Positions 52,635-63,740 of a DNA stretch of 64,000 nt are shown here, in pieces (the stretch's first letter is position 1; each line of letters opens with the position of its first letter). Source of the stretch: Periplaneta americana. Its lineage: Eukaryota > Arthropoda > Insecta > Blattodea > Blattidae. The DNA lies in the NCBI RefSeq assembly GCF_040183065.1, contig NW_027185502.1, forward strand, positions 3,213,501 through 3,277,500, read 5' to 3'. A program made the position numbers and the translations under genes. Under the pieces are notes generated by a model that did no database searches, was not told the DNA's origin, and saw only the letters and a list, made by a program, of their open reading frames with translations.

Positions 52635-53140
52635 CTTCTGATGCCATGGTGCCATCAGATGCAAAGTCTAAACTTCTTCCTCACAGAAGGATAAAGCCTT
52701 CTTGTCGACTTCATGATGTCTTGCTAGCAATGGTTCAACTACTGACTGTCTAACTCGGGGTGACACAACACTTAGCTGTGAATGAACACACGCAAATTGA
52801 TGACAGTGTTACGAAACCGGCAAAGATGACGTTAAGCAAGTCTTGCTCTAATAAAAGATCTCAGGAATCTTTCTGACAATAGTGCAAATGGACACTTTGA
52901 AAGGACAACTGTCTTAAGAGTTACAAACAAGACTTGATCATGCGATGATGTATGTTAATGTGTCTTTACTTTAGCCAAATAGATTCGTACAATGAACATT
53001 AACACTCAGTGGAAATATGTGTGCATACATGCAGCTTCTCACGGCAAAGCAGCACTGGAGTGCTTAGACAGCTTATCTTACGGTGTCTCAGGTTGGGATC
53101 TCCTATCATCTTCTCTGATAATTGGCTTTGAAAGAACTTG
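52635..53140. other. Intergenic DNA
   Basis: Nothing recognised; possibly the 3' part of the minus-strand DUF7869-like relic. Confidence 0.35.
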
Positions 53141-53515
53141 TCATTCTAGCTGCAAAAAACAGCTAATGGTTCTGAATACAATTGAATTAAATAAATTTCT
53201 TGCCTGTGCTCTTTGTCCAAGAGTCATGATTTTGAAAGGTGCTGCTGCGTCCAAAGACTCTCTATACATCATAATCCCATTTTCTTGAATAAATCGAAAC
53301 CATTTCACATTTTTCCACATAAACGTTTCGCCGTTACCATTCCTCTTCTTCTTCATTTGCAAGGCATCTTTGAAGAAATCAGAACACTGGTAAAAATTTG
53401 CTTCATTTTTATCACTTTAATTGGTTTCTTTCTCCCTGTTCCTCTGACAAGTTGCATCCAATCATGTGGATGGGACATTCCACTTATTTTCTTTCTTTTT
53501 TCTGTCTGAGCTTGA
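53141..53515 (-). pseudogene. Second DUF7869-like C-terminal relic
   Basis: Minus frames give SGMSHPHDWMQLVRGTGRKK, PIKVIKMKQ, then after a frame shift ALQMKKKRNGNGETFMWKNV, KWFRFIQENGIMMYRESLDA and APFKIMTLGQRAQA. The HP.DW..L...TGRK.PI.V..M and W.+VKW.....+...MYR.SLD signatures recall the C-terminal half of DUF7869-type proteins, from a subfamily different from the copy at 39378-42488. A stop and a frameshift break it, and the N-terminal half is absent. Confidence 0.5.
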
Positions 53516-54504
53516 TCTGATTTTAAAATCTATATTTTCTCATTTATTTCAGTTCAGTATTGCTTACAATAGGTATACTATCACTTACCTCTTGATGAAG
53601 AATTGGCAAGACGCACAGGACAGAGTGCTGTGACATTACAAGTCCTTTGCGAAATCTCAATTCACAAAAACTTTACTACTATTTAGGACATACAACATAC
53701 TCATGAGCTCTAATTTAGAAATTATACAAACTTTCAAATTGCAGAATGAGAAGAGGGAAATAAGTTCTGTATTTAATGCCACCAAACTGTGCTTAAGGAA
53801 ATAAGTTTACATACTTCCTTTTACCCAAACCAAATTATTACATTGAAGTTCTGTGTCCTTTTACACACGTGGATTTATCAATTTCTAGAGATATCTCTTG
53901 TTTCCCTTTACCCAACTAAAGAAAGCGCTTTCAGGATTATAACAGTATATATAACTCATTTTGGCCAAATTTTGACATATTCCTCTTTACCTGAAGACCA
54001 CAGGTTTTATCCATTACTAGTGTCTAAGTTTAATTTTAAATTCTAGGCCTTTTCTTTGTAATGTGTTGTTTGTGAAGAAGTTAACTTCATCCCAGTTTAT
54101 TTATCGACATCTTGCGAGTCTGCACACAACTGATATTAACGTCCTTGCGCTTCTTTATCACTTGTAGTGCATTTATTTGTTGTAGGGAGAATCTGTGAAC
54201 GTACCAACTTGAAAATTTGTTAAAGCTCCATTTTAAAATTACAGAGATGTCTGTAAATGAATGAATGTATGGATTTTATTGCTGTGCTAATGTTGTCAAG
54301 GAGAGAGTGATTTAAAAACTTTTAATTCACTGCTGTGAATGAAATAATTGTTTAGGTTGCTAAGGACGGTGAAATAAAGACCAGGTTAGATACGAGTAAT
54401 GGATAAAATCAATTAAAATTTGTCCAAGTTATTACTTCCATGTGAATAGACAGTGTACCAGGATATTCAAAGAAACAATTCATTTCTTTATATAAAAGAT
54501 AATA
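53516..54504. other. Intergenic DNA
   Basis: No gene recognised. A donor-like AGAG|GTAAGTGATAG on minus near 53592 has no convincing coding sequence beside it. Confidence 0.35.
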
Positions 54505-54725
54505 GCTTAGAGCTAAAGCTCCATGCCTTCATGACCTCGGCACTATAACGGAGTTGTGTGGTTGGCACCACGCTCCAATCGCCTTTTATCCCCAGGAAGG
54601 ATCTGTTACTCAGTTTGATAGGAGGTTGAGTACACCTTGGGGCCATTCTGAAAGTTTTGGCAACGAGAAAAATCCCATCACCACTCACGACCCAATTGAG
54701 TCTGTAGCCATTCCCAACTGAACTA
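54505..54725 (-). mobile_element. tRNA-derived SINE, diverged copy of the 32962-33254 family
   Basis: Shared words with the copy at 32962: CCATGCCTTCATGACCTCGG-like, GGCACCACGCTCCAATCGCC, TTTGATAGGAGGTTGAGT and GGCAACGAGAAAAAT. The tRNA-like head at the right end is degraded, and no target duplication is visible. Confidence 0.82.
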
Positions 54726-54810
54726 CTAGACATTATATTCGTTTTTCCGCACTGAAATGATTTTTTATTCCACACAAAACCAACCCTCTGTTACAATAAA
54801 ATATACTGTG

Positions 54811-55618
54811 TACTAATCACTACATTGAGCACCAATATGCCTGGGTTAAACCCCAAATCTCTCTGCAGTGCATATGCCACTGTTGATAGTGATTCATCCA
54901 TCGGATTGGGACGTTAAGCCTGGCGGGCCCCTTGATGCTATTCGATAGAAGTAGGCTACAAGCCAGCACCAGGTTTCCCCTTCTCCCTTCCTCACTCATT
55001 CTCTGCAATACACTTACACGCACACTCACCTAAAACGTGACATAACTCTTCACAGATACACATCATGCACAACGTGGTCTGCCGAAGTGGTGTGCAACTT
55101 GAAAAAAAAATGGGTCACAGTCCTGCCATCTATCTGCAGTATGTGGAACCCGAATCACGTTAAGTGAAGATGGTAGGCATTAGACACAATGTATACAACA
55201 TTTTCAGAAAATGTATGTGTACCTAATGCCTACCCACTTCACTTGCGTCATTTGCGTTCCGCATATTGCGGATAGATGGCAGGACTGTGACCCATTTTCA
55301 AGTTGCACACCACTTTGGCAGGCCACGTTGTGCATGATGTGTATCTGTGAAGAGTTATGTTGTGTACTATGGTGAGTGTATGTGTAAGTGTAGTGTAGGG
55401 TATGGGTGATGATGATGATGATGGTCGTGAGGAAAGGAGAAGGGGAAACCCGGTGCCAGCACATAGCCCACTCCTATCGAATAGCACCAGTCTTAACATC
55501 CCCATCCGACAGACGAATTACAATCAACAGTGACATATGCACTGCGGAGAGATTTGGAATTTAACCCAGGCATATTAGTGCACAATCTAGTGATTAGAAG
55601 TTGCGCACCGCCATCTCT
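54811..55618. repeat. Tail-to-tail SINE palindrome (two copies, opposite strands)
   Basis: A plus-strand copy (54811-55180) and a minus-strand copy (about 55208-55618) of the family at 44348 face each other. Heads lie at the outside (CTAATCACTA-ATTGAGCACC; B-box-like GGGTTAAACCCC and GGTTAAATTCC); the tails meet in an inner hairpin around TAGGCATTAGACAC and its complement near 55165-55235. Shared parts include GCACCAGGTTTCCCCTTCTC and ACAGTCCTGCCATCTATC. The arms of about 370-410 bp are roughly 80-85% alike by eye. Confidence 0.85.
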
Positions 55619-55834
55619 CCTAGACCCGAGGGTGAAATTTTATATGAAAGCTTAGAAGAAAATGTAAACTACTTTTTATTGAGGTTTCTTTATTCGTTTG
55701 TTCATGTTCATATTTCATTTTTACACTGCATGTAAAATTACTTAAACTGGAATGTTTACCTAATCACACTAGCATTCTACCAGTCATTCTTTATTAATAT
55801 TATGCATCTGTGCACTGAGGGATACTTCCAGCTC

Positions 55835-56310
55835 ACTTTTACGATTAAAAAAAAATATTTACATTTTTTTTCTTCAAAATTCAAAATGGTGGCAGTTCAC
55901 TGTGCAAGGATGAAGCGTTTCCCTCATAACTCAAAAACTATCCAACATTCTGTGATGAAATGTTTTGTATGTATTTATGCATGTCATATCTACAATATGA
56001 TGCAGAATCACTTCTCTACCTTTGATAGATTGTGTGATAAAAAATAAATTCATTTAAAATATGGTCAAATATCAGTATTTTCTTCTAACACAAAATAAAA
56101 AAAATATTATTTATTAAGGACTGTAGTTGAAAGAGCATGATATTGTAAACATGAGTTTCAGCAATAAAATAAAAGGGAGAGAACATGAAAAAGTTAACAA
56201 GTTCATGAGTTATGAGGGAAATGCTTCATCACTGTACAGTGAATTGCCACCATTTTGAATTTTGAAGAAAAAATAATTTTTTTAAATCGTAAAAATATTT
56301 TTTTTTTCAT
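55835..56310. mobile_element. Long-TIR non-autonomous element
   Basis: The left arm (about 55838-55935: TTTACGATTAAAAAA, TTCAAAATTCAAAATGGTGG, CAGTTCACTGTGCAAGGATG, GTTTCCCTCATAACTC) is mirrored at about 56208-56300. Both arms are roughly 95 bp, with 270 bp of non-coding DNA between. Boundaries and target duplication are not certain. Confidence 0.7.
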
Positions 56311-57561
56311 ATAGCAGAAGGACACTGTTTTACATATCCCAATTTTCATTATTGTACAAGATACAGCAATGGAGGAAAAAAATTAATATTTCCAAACATT
56401 TTTACTCCTGTAAGCTGTACCTAACTCCTTAAGTACTGCATATTAGCTTTGTTGAAACAGCAGCAGCTCTGTTAAAATTTTGAAATGCATGCACACTCGC
56501 ACACAGATAATAGCTGAGCATTGTCCCAAATCAAGGGCATCTACCATGGTGATACAAATTGTTACTAAATATATTTTACTGGTCTTAAAAATGACTAACA
56601 ATTTTCGACAGAAGGCGTGAAAGTGAAGGCCAATATGGGTGCAATAACTTCAACAAAAATAAAAAGAACTGGGAAGAATCGTCAAGATGCAAGGTGAGCA
56701 ACTGGAAACACAGTTGAGACTGCACTGTAGGAGAACAGCAAACCAAAAGATATGTCCAGAAGTCTGCTCAGACAATTGTAGAAGTGCCAACACCTTTTTC
56801 GCTCATTATCAGACTCGGAGGGTTACAATCTCCTCGACCATGTTATAGGAAACTACAAGGACTCTGTAACTGAAGTGGACACCACCATCATTGAACTGTG
56901 ATTGTAACCTCTGAGAAGTGCATAATTTTGAAATGCACATCAATAGCTGTGACTTGTTGACTACTAGAAATGGGGTACACATCCCTTTCCTTTGATAATG
57001 CAAGTCATCTCCTACTGCTGTCAATGAGAATGTCCATGAGTGCTGTTGTGTGTAAAACTAGTCTATTCAAAGCCAATATTTCATTCTGGGGGCAAACATG
57101 GCAACTATTTAATTTATTTCATCTCATGCAAGAAGAAAATAAAAATGGAGTCAATTTCGTGTTGACTGCCTTTTTTTTTTTCCCATTATTTATTTCAAAT
57201 AAATATATATTAGTTTCTTTGCTAAAATGATTGTAATTCACGTGCATCATTCTAAGATAAACTGATTTGTGAATACTGAATATGAACAAAATCCGTCAAA
57301 TAGTTTATACTTTGTAAGACTTCCCTGGTGCCAATAATATTAATAATGATCTAATTAAATATGCTTGCAACTAATTAAAGTATGCCTACCGCACATTAAA
57401 TCTATTAAACACATCTTAAAATTCGGTCATATACCTAACTGAAAAAAAAGGCACAGAAATAAATATAACAACTACAGAGGAATCAGCATTTTGTATATAA
57501 TATGTTGTGTTATGCGACAATAATAAAATAAACTAGTTTGAAATAATAATAGACATTAATA
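56311..57561. other. Intergenic DNA
   Basis: No gene recognised. Open frames at 56809-57230 lack signatures. Confidence 0.4.
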
Positions 57562-57563
57562 TA

Positions 57564-58240
57564 CAGTAGAACCTCTATTATCCGTGGTAATAAAAGGGAT
57601 GGAATGAACGGTTAATTGAAAACATCGGATAATCCATACCACAAAATATTTTCGTAAATTAAGTGAACAATACTTGAACTTCAGGAATTTCCTCTGTGGT
57701 CTTGTATTTAACACGCCAGGTAGTGAATCAGAAGTTCACTAATTTAAGTTCAGTTGTCAACGACGTGTTTTTAAGGGGCAATGAAAGTCCTTGTAATGGC
57801 TTTCTGAGGAAAGATGGGAATACTAGAGGTCTCATGTTATAGATTTACATACTTTATATACACACTTTACCCTTGATATTTATTAAATCGAGCACAGTTG
57901 TAACATCAGTTTCGTATTCTGATGCGAGATGAGCCAGTTTCTCTTTCCCCAAACCACTAAAGTATTTGCATTTTTTTTTTCGACATTTAGCACCAACACG
58001 TTTTCTTTTGACACGAAATACATTTTGTCTTGAAATTGTACAGTATGACAACTTAACAGTAGACCAAACTGCGTAAATGTAAAGACTTGTAATAACACTC
58101 TAGATAAAATATGTACTAATATAACATACAGTAGTACTTCATATGTAGCAAAAAAAGAAAAAGAAAAAAGGAGTGAGAAAAAGACAGTCGGATAATCCGC
58201 TAATCAGTTAATAGGGAGACGGATAATCGGGGTTCTACTG
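57564..58240 (-). mobile_element. Pogo/Tigger-like element, 677 bp, internally deleted
   Basis: Ends CAGTAGAACCTCTATTATCC (left) and CGGATAATCGGGGTTCTACT with final G (right) form typical pogo-superfamily inverted repeats, with TA target duplications at 57562-57563 and 58241-58242. Sub-terminal CGGATAATCC repeats are present at both ends. A transposase relic lies on the minus strand inside. At 677 bp the DDD catalytic domain is absent, so it could move only with help from another element. Confidence 0.9.
57854..58051 (-). pseudogene. CENP-B-type helix-turn-helix relic of a pogo transposase
   Basis: The minus frame reads RVKRKRVGAKCRKKKCKYFS, then GLGKEKLAHLASEYETDVTT, VLDLINIKGK. This follows the pogo/Tigger and CENP-B N-terminal pattern KRKR..L....K..I...L..GE....LA.EY.V..STV.DI. 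The second helix region (KLAHLASEYETDVTTVLDLI) is clear; the first helix is degraded (AKCRKKKCKYF). In intact proteins this domain binds the transposon end. No catalytic part follows. Confidence 0.7.
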
Positions 58241-58438
58241 TACTACTTTAGAAGTTCAAGACAGATTCTAAAAATGCAGAGTTTATGCAGAATGCATATT
58301 CACAATCAAGTAATTAAAATCAGAGTTTAACATAACATGTACGGTTTTTATGAATTTTAAAGAAGCTTTTGATAATTTCAATAAACCATATTATGGATTA
58401 TAATAAAACAAAAAGGTATAACGCAACATTTAATAGTA

Positions 58439-58462
58439 GTGATGATGATGATGATGATGATG

Positions 58463-58493
<31 letters not shown>

Positions 58494-58503
58494 CAATAAT
58501 AAA
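58439..58503. repeat. Compound (GAT)n(AAT)n microsatellite
   Basis: About 8 GAT units followed by about 10 AAT units and imperfect AAC/AAT. This could be the tail of a lost LINE copy, since a similar GATGAT tail ends the LINE near 63740. Confidence 0.9.
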
Positions 58504-59179
58504 TTTGTAAAAATTTAATTGACGACGATTAAAAAGAGTGAGAAAGAAGAAAAGATGTACAGACCGATTATTTAGTCCTGACAGCTCGACGACGCAAAAG
58601 AGGGGAAGTAATATGAGTAGTGGGGAAAGCTCTGGAGTAGAGATAAGAGTAAGCTGTCAGTAAAGGAATGCAGTACAGTTTAATTGCACTAGAAACATAC
58701 CGCTCTACAGCAAGCGACTGACTAACCCAAACACCCCTTGGCATAACTAAATGGTCTCGCACACACAGCTGGTGACTGCCAGATAAAGGTGTCATTTTCA
58801 CCACCATACGAGCCATACAAGGAAGACATTATAAATACATTTATCGCATTTTCTCGAATACTTCAAGTCCTCGCATAAGCTGCACACCCCACTTTTGAAA
58901 GGCAAAAAATATAAAAGAAACAAAATTACAAAAATGAAACTTCGGAAAAAATGTATTCACGACAAATTAAAACACAGATACAGTTCAGTTAATAAATAAA
59001 TAAGTACATTTTATACTGGAATAAGACGCATTTCAAACCCATCTTATGCACACACACTGCACACATGTCAGCTGTCGTCTTGATATCCTAAACATTATTA
59101 GCATGCATTACGATTTCCATGTTCCTCCGCATCTTTGATCTTTTAAGATTTTTGCTGTAAGTAAAGGATCACAATCTCA
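58504..59179. other. Intergenic DNA with an unassigned open frame
   Basis: A minus frame of 82 codons at 58568-58816 is GC-richer than average but has no recognised family or splice context. Confidence 0.35.
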
Positions 59180-59921
59180 TACTTTAATGGTACTGATTTT
59201 CTTCTTAATTCAGCTATCCACTTTTCAGCGGTTGCTTCTAATTCCTGTCCACCATAAGGATCTACCATTCCACTGTCCATCTTCTAAGTCGAATTTAATC
59301 ATAACTTTTTCCACACTACCACACCAACTTAAACGAGTCCTTCCTCTCTTCCTTCTGTCCTTGTGGGGGACCAATGAATTATCCGTCTGGGCCATCCCTC
59401 CTCCTCTACTCTTTGTACATGTCCATACCACTGCAGTATCTGATTTCAGTCCTGTTTACTACAATTTCTTCTGCTTCCATCTCTGCTCTAATAAAATCAT
59501 TTCTTACATGCTGCAACCGAGACACTCTCATACTTCGACGTAACCCATCCATCTCAGTGCTCTCCAACATTTTCCTCCATCTGTCATTCCATTTCCAAAA
59601 CACTGACCCACATATAAGGACACTCTCTACCGCTGTTTTCAAAACACGTTTTTAGTTGCTTTTGTCATTTCTCTGTTCCAAAGGATATCATTCAAGGATC
59701 TAGTTGTTTTTCTCTTTTCTAGTTATTGTCCTTTTCACAAGTACCAGAACTATCTATAATTGATCCTGAATATTTAAACTGGCTGACATTCTTAATTGTT
59801 ACACCATTTACAACCAAATCCTCTCCTTTCCCTATAACAACCATACATTCTGTCTTTATAAAATTCACTTTCAATCCGTGTAGACTATATTCACTTACAA
59901 GCTTGCGGAACATATACTCAA
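59180..59921 (-). pseudogene. RTE-like LINE ORF2, C-terminal part (split by hAT-like insertion)
   Basis: Continues on minus from the RT at 62337-63025 after the 2.4-kb insertion. YMFRKLVSEYSLHGLKVNFI, KTECMVVIGKGEDLVVNGVT and IKNVSQFKYSGSIIDSSGTC form the RT thumb side (usual KYLGS has become KYSGS). Then, in broken frames, a segment equivalent to SVLICGSVFWKWN, MDMYKE and a degenerate GRPRxxW region with LEDGQW, ending near 59180. Several stops and shifts. The insertion site falls between DIE and YMFRKLV and carries the 8-bp duplication. Confidence 0.78.
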
Positions 59922-62328
59922 TAGGGTGTATCAAAAAAAAACTTTTCTTGAAAAATGAAGGTGGCTAGTGCGGAAAAGTTGCTATTTGTGGCAGAAAGAA
60001 CGTAGAAAGAAAGAAAATAGTAATTCGACAATATCCTGTGTCTCCGCATCAGCCCTAAAGTTTTGCGAGCTTAATGCTTTATGTCTGTTTTCAAATTTTA
60101 TCTCGTAGTGCAACTCTTCGCCTATTTTTTTTAAATTTACACTCAAAAATAACCCAGGGCTCACTACGAGGAGGTGGTTGCACTTCCAGCCCCATCCCTC
60201 CACCCACCCTTAGTAGTATACTCCGGTGCCAAATGTTGATTTACGCTGCATACTCAGACTTTGTTCCGAAGCATGGCATTTCTCAGCTATGCACACTAAA
60301 TTATGTGAAGGGTTACTACAGCTCACATACAAGTGGCGAATCCTGTAAGCAGTTGTAAGACTTCGAGATTGAACAACTGGCCCTGGTTTCTTCCTTCAAG
60401 CTCTATCGCACAATGGCTAGAATGAACGACTTGGTAGATCCCCAGAAGATACTCCTGGTCAGTAGGCCTACTAAGATCGGAGATACGTTCCACGTTAATT
60501 TTGTGGATCCAGGATACTTCAATAACTTTGAAATTCGCCATGATTTGTCTCACAATGGAGTAACTCTTCTCCGATACGTCCAGAACGTGTTTCTGGACCT
60601 GTAGTGATACCAGCAAGATGTTTCATGACATAGCGGTGTCGAAGTTCATTTACATGGAGAAGACAAATTATTCGTTGTAGTGGCCTGCCGATTTCCTTTT
60701 CGATGCACACCATCGATCCGTTCTTTCTTCCTGTATTTGTAGAGGCTCCATCATAACCAAGTGCTGCTAGGGGCGATACATCTAATTTACTTGCCTTTAA
60801 AAATTGAAGCACGGCTCTTCAAATCTGATGTCCATGTCCAGAGAAAGGGGAGACATGTCGAATATACTTTGAATGTGGTTCTTCTAATAAAGTTATAATT
60901 ATGCTCCTCTTCTTTTTCTTGGCGATATAATGCGTTGTCCTTTTTCTCCTGTGTTAGTGCCCTGTCCTTACGACCATCAAAATATACTGTTCGAATGAAC
61001 TTATTATTAGGTGTTTCTTCTTTCTGAATTTTATCTCCAATCTTCATTTCTCTCGTGACCATCTAGTATAAGACCCTTATTCCTAGTAGATATTATTCTC
61101 GGACTTATAGCATAGCTGTCTTCGAGGTGCCTATCTGAAGGCTGTTGAAGATAATTTTGTAGAGGCAAGCGAGCCTGAGCACCAGAAGGCTTCGATTCGA
61201 AGTCAGAATACACACTCCTTCACTGCTGTTCCGAGTGGTGCGAAGGCAAGACTCAGAGCTTGTGTCTGATGTCTATTTTTCTCTTCCTCTGAATTCAAGT
61301 TGCACTTCTTCAGATCGATGGTGAATGGGCCTCTTCGTATTTCTCTCTTTACTCTTAAATAGTGTCTCCGTCATCACAATGTCGATATTATCAATAATCA
61401 TATTTCGTTAATTTTTCTAATCCATTAGAAAGGATACTCCTATCAATGGAACTTTCCTACTTAACTCACATTCACAGAGACTTTCCGGGTCCGGGCACTT
61501 ACAAGAGCATATATCAAAAAATTTTCGACCTTTATTAATAAAAGCTTATTCATGAGCCCTTCAGTTTAGCCCATTTCATTAGTGCGATTTCAGAATATTC
61601 TGATATTTACTATGATACTATTTCATCTTTTCCACTACTCTACGATTGCTGATGGTGGGAAGGCTTGCTGTTTTTCAAACCTCGATAAGTCTGTCGGCAG
61701 TAACATGAGCAATGTCTTTTACTGAATGGTGTTTTTCACTTAATTCGTTTGTCTTTAAATCTCTGATCCAAAGAAAATGTGTTATGACATCTTTATAGGT
61801 TGGAAGTTGTGACTCTCTTATCGGTCCTGGTATATCGAACAAAGGACTCAGCAGTACGGAATTATTTTTTCCACTCATGACAACACAATGCATAAGAATT
61901 ATTGCATGTACCACTAAACCACTGATATGATACACGATTTCACAGGAACAACAGCGATACAAACCTGGCCAGCATAGCCTACGAAATACAACTGCTGGAC
62001 AGATTCTACCCTGACTGCCAGCATCCCTCTCTTCTCTCAATCCACAAAGAGATACTGGTGCAAGATACTTCTCTTCTTGTACTATCTTTGCTAACTTCTA
62101 AAAGATCTGGTTAACGAGGGCAGCTGTATAGTATGCAGACTGCCGTTATAATAATTTTTACAAGATGCTTTATAAATTCGAATATTCAGTATTTATGCAG
62201 AGACACAAGATATTAATTAAATTTAATTTTCTTTCTCCTGCAGTCTTTCTGGAAAGACAAGTCGCAACTTTTCCGCACTACCCACCTTCATTTTTCAAAA
62301 AAAAAAAATTTTTTTTCGATACACCCTA
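59922..62328 (-). mobile_element. hAT-like DNA transposon, 2407 bp, nested in a LINE
   Basis: The ends TAGGGTGTATCAAAAAAAAA (left) and ...TTTTCGATACACCCTA (right) continue as inverted repeats for about 65 bp, sharing GAAAAATGAAGGTGG and TAGTGCGGAAAAGTTGC. The 8-bp flanks ATACTCAA (59914-59921) and ACACTCAA (62329-62336) differ by one base and fit an 8-bp target duplication; TAGGG ends with 8-bp duplications are hAT hallmarks. Transposase relics occupy the minus strand. Removal restores the LINE reading frame. Confidence 0.85.
60323..62040 (-). pseudogene. Transposase-like gene of the hAT-like element, fragmented
   Basis: Minus-strand fragments in order: 62040-61675 with KNNSVLLSPLFDIPGPIRES, QLPTYKDVI and VKDIAHVTADRLIEV; 61062-60787 with RTVYFDGRKDRALTQEKKDN; 60812-60519 with LAALGYDGASTNTGRKNGSM, GRPLQRIICLLHVNELRHRY and TTGPETRSGRIGEELLHCE; 60616-60323 with LSRPTDQEYLLGIYQVV and ELEGRNQGQLFNLE. 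I recall an arthropod/cnidarian family with YYDGRKD, GCDGT..NTG.K.G, C.LHANELP.RHL, TTGP...SGPIG and STDQ.YLW; its formal transposase superfamily is unknown to me. Stops and shifts separate all pieces. Confidence 0.65.
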
Positions 62329-62336
62329 ACACTCAA

Positions 62337-63025
62337 TATCTTACTGGTCTTGTCCCACTATTACCTGGTCGTCGGCAAATAGCAAGGTGTGCAACATATG
62401 GCTATTAATATTGATGCCATACCTCTGCGTGAGTCATTCCACTTCTTCGAGGCATTCTCCAGGAAGATTTTAAATAAAGTTGGTAACATTCCACGCCTTT
62501 GCCTCAAACCTTTTGTAGTACAAAATTCTGCTGATAGATCTTCCCCCATTTTGACACATGCTATAGCCTACACTTATACATTCTCCTTATGAGGTCTAGG
62601 AGACGAGTTGGGACTCCAGTTTTTTGTAGGGCAGTCCAAAGTCGATTAACTGGTACTGTGTCATATGCCTTTTCTAGATCAATGAAGATAAAATGTATCT
62701 CTTTTCCTTTGGTTAACATTCTTTCCATCATCTGCCTAATTGTAAATATATGGTCTACACAGGATTTGTTTGTTGTAAATCCAGCTTGCTCTTTGGATAT
62801 CTTATTTTGTATTAAAGACTCCAATCGTATCTTGATTATTTTACTGAGTATCCTACTCACTGATGCCAGACATTGACACCTCGATAATTCATTGGGTTCC
62901 TCTTTGTATATTGCATTTATATATGATAAGGTCCACTCTGGTGGAATTGTATCACCCTCTATGATCTGGTTGAAGAGTTTGGTTAAGATGGTACTGATTT
63001 TGAGAATTGAAAATATAAGACGCAC
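62337..63025 (-). pseudogene. RTE-like LINE reverse transcriptase, N-terminal part
   Basis: On minus: GDTIPPEWTLSYINAIYKEE, SVSRILSKIIKIRLESLIQN, EQAGFTTNKSCVDHIFTIRQ, EIHFIFIDLEKAYDTVPVNR (first catalytic Asp motif) and LWTALQKTGVPTRLLDLIRR. After a frame break, KGLRQRRGMLPTLFKIFLE (usual RQGC.LSP) and LHTLLFADDQVIVGQDQ (catalytic FADD) follow and run into the insertion site. Endonuclease sequence upstream of 63025 is missing. The YDTVP and FADDQ signatures indicate an RTE-like clade. Interrupted by the hAT-like element and continued at 59921. Confidence 0.88.
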
Positions 63026-63344
63026 AAACTATACATTTATCACACTTGAACTTGATTCTGACACCTGTACTGCTAATTCAAATGCCAATTAGCAATGTTA
63101 ACAATATTGACATACTCACGTGGAAAGTTAGTAGTAAGTACTATCACCTTAGGAGTTGCGCAGGAGGAAAATTGGGCAATGTTGCCAACTTTACTTAGAA
63201 TAAGCCATGTACTCGTATTTTTTACTTGTATATTTCGGAAAGAGAAGTGCTTGGGGTATTCGAGAAATTACATTTAATTATGTGTGCGGCACAATAAAAA
63301 GATAACTTAAGAATACTGGAAAGGAAACTAGACTAAAACTGTAT
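63026..63344. other. Intergenic DNA
   Basis: Nothing recognised. Confidence 0.35.
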
Positions 63345-63740
63345 GAACTAATGGCAGTTAAAGTGAAGTTCAGAATTATGGAATTAAGCAAGAATATGGA
63401 AAGAAAAATTGAGGCCGAAGAAATTATATTTTTAAGAAATGTTGCTGGATATACTCTACTAGACAAGAACAGGAACAAGGATATCAGGAGAGAACTCGAT
63501 ATCTGCAAATCAACAAAAAAAATATACACCAATACAGAAATGCCGGAAGGAATATGGAGGTCAGATACAGGAACACCGCATTATGAAATTAACATTAAAT
63601 TATAAGGATAGAAGATATGTTGGCAGACTGAAGAAGAGGTGGTACAACAATTCTAATTCATGAAATTTGGAACTGGCCATGCAAGGCTTAATCCCTGAAA
63701 ATGATGATGACGACGAGAATGATGATGATAATTAAATTAG
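63345..63740 (+). pseudogene. LINE ORF2 tail and 3' UTR with GAT repeat
   Basis: The plus frame has RKIEAEEIIFLRNVAGYTLL, DKNRNKDIRRELDIC (consensus AEMKFLR.VAGYT..D..RN..IR.EL.I), then a shifted YKDRRYVGRLKKRW-like end, then GGAACTGGCCATGCAAGGCT and a terminal GATGATGATGACGACGAGAA...GATGATGATAATT. RTE-like LINEs often end in short GAT-type repeats rather than poly-A. Five prime truncated; opposite strand to the LINE at 59180-63025. Confidence 0.75.

Noticed and set aside
53592-53640. A possible 39-bp minus-strand exon with donor AGAG|GTAAGTG.
   Set aside because: The acceptor is weak and the encoded 13 residues give no recognisable signal.
58568-58816. An 82-residue minus-strand protein starting MARMVVKMTPLSG.
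   Set aside because: No domain, signal peptide or splice context; GC content only slightly above background.
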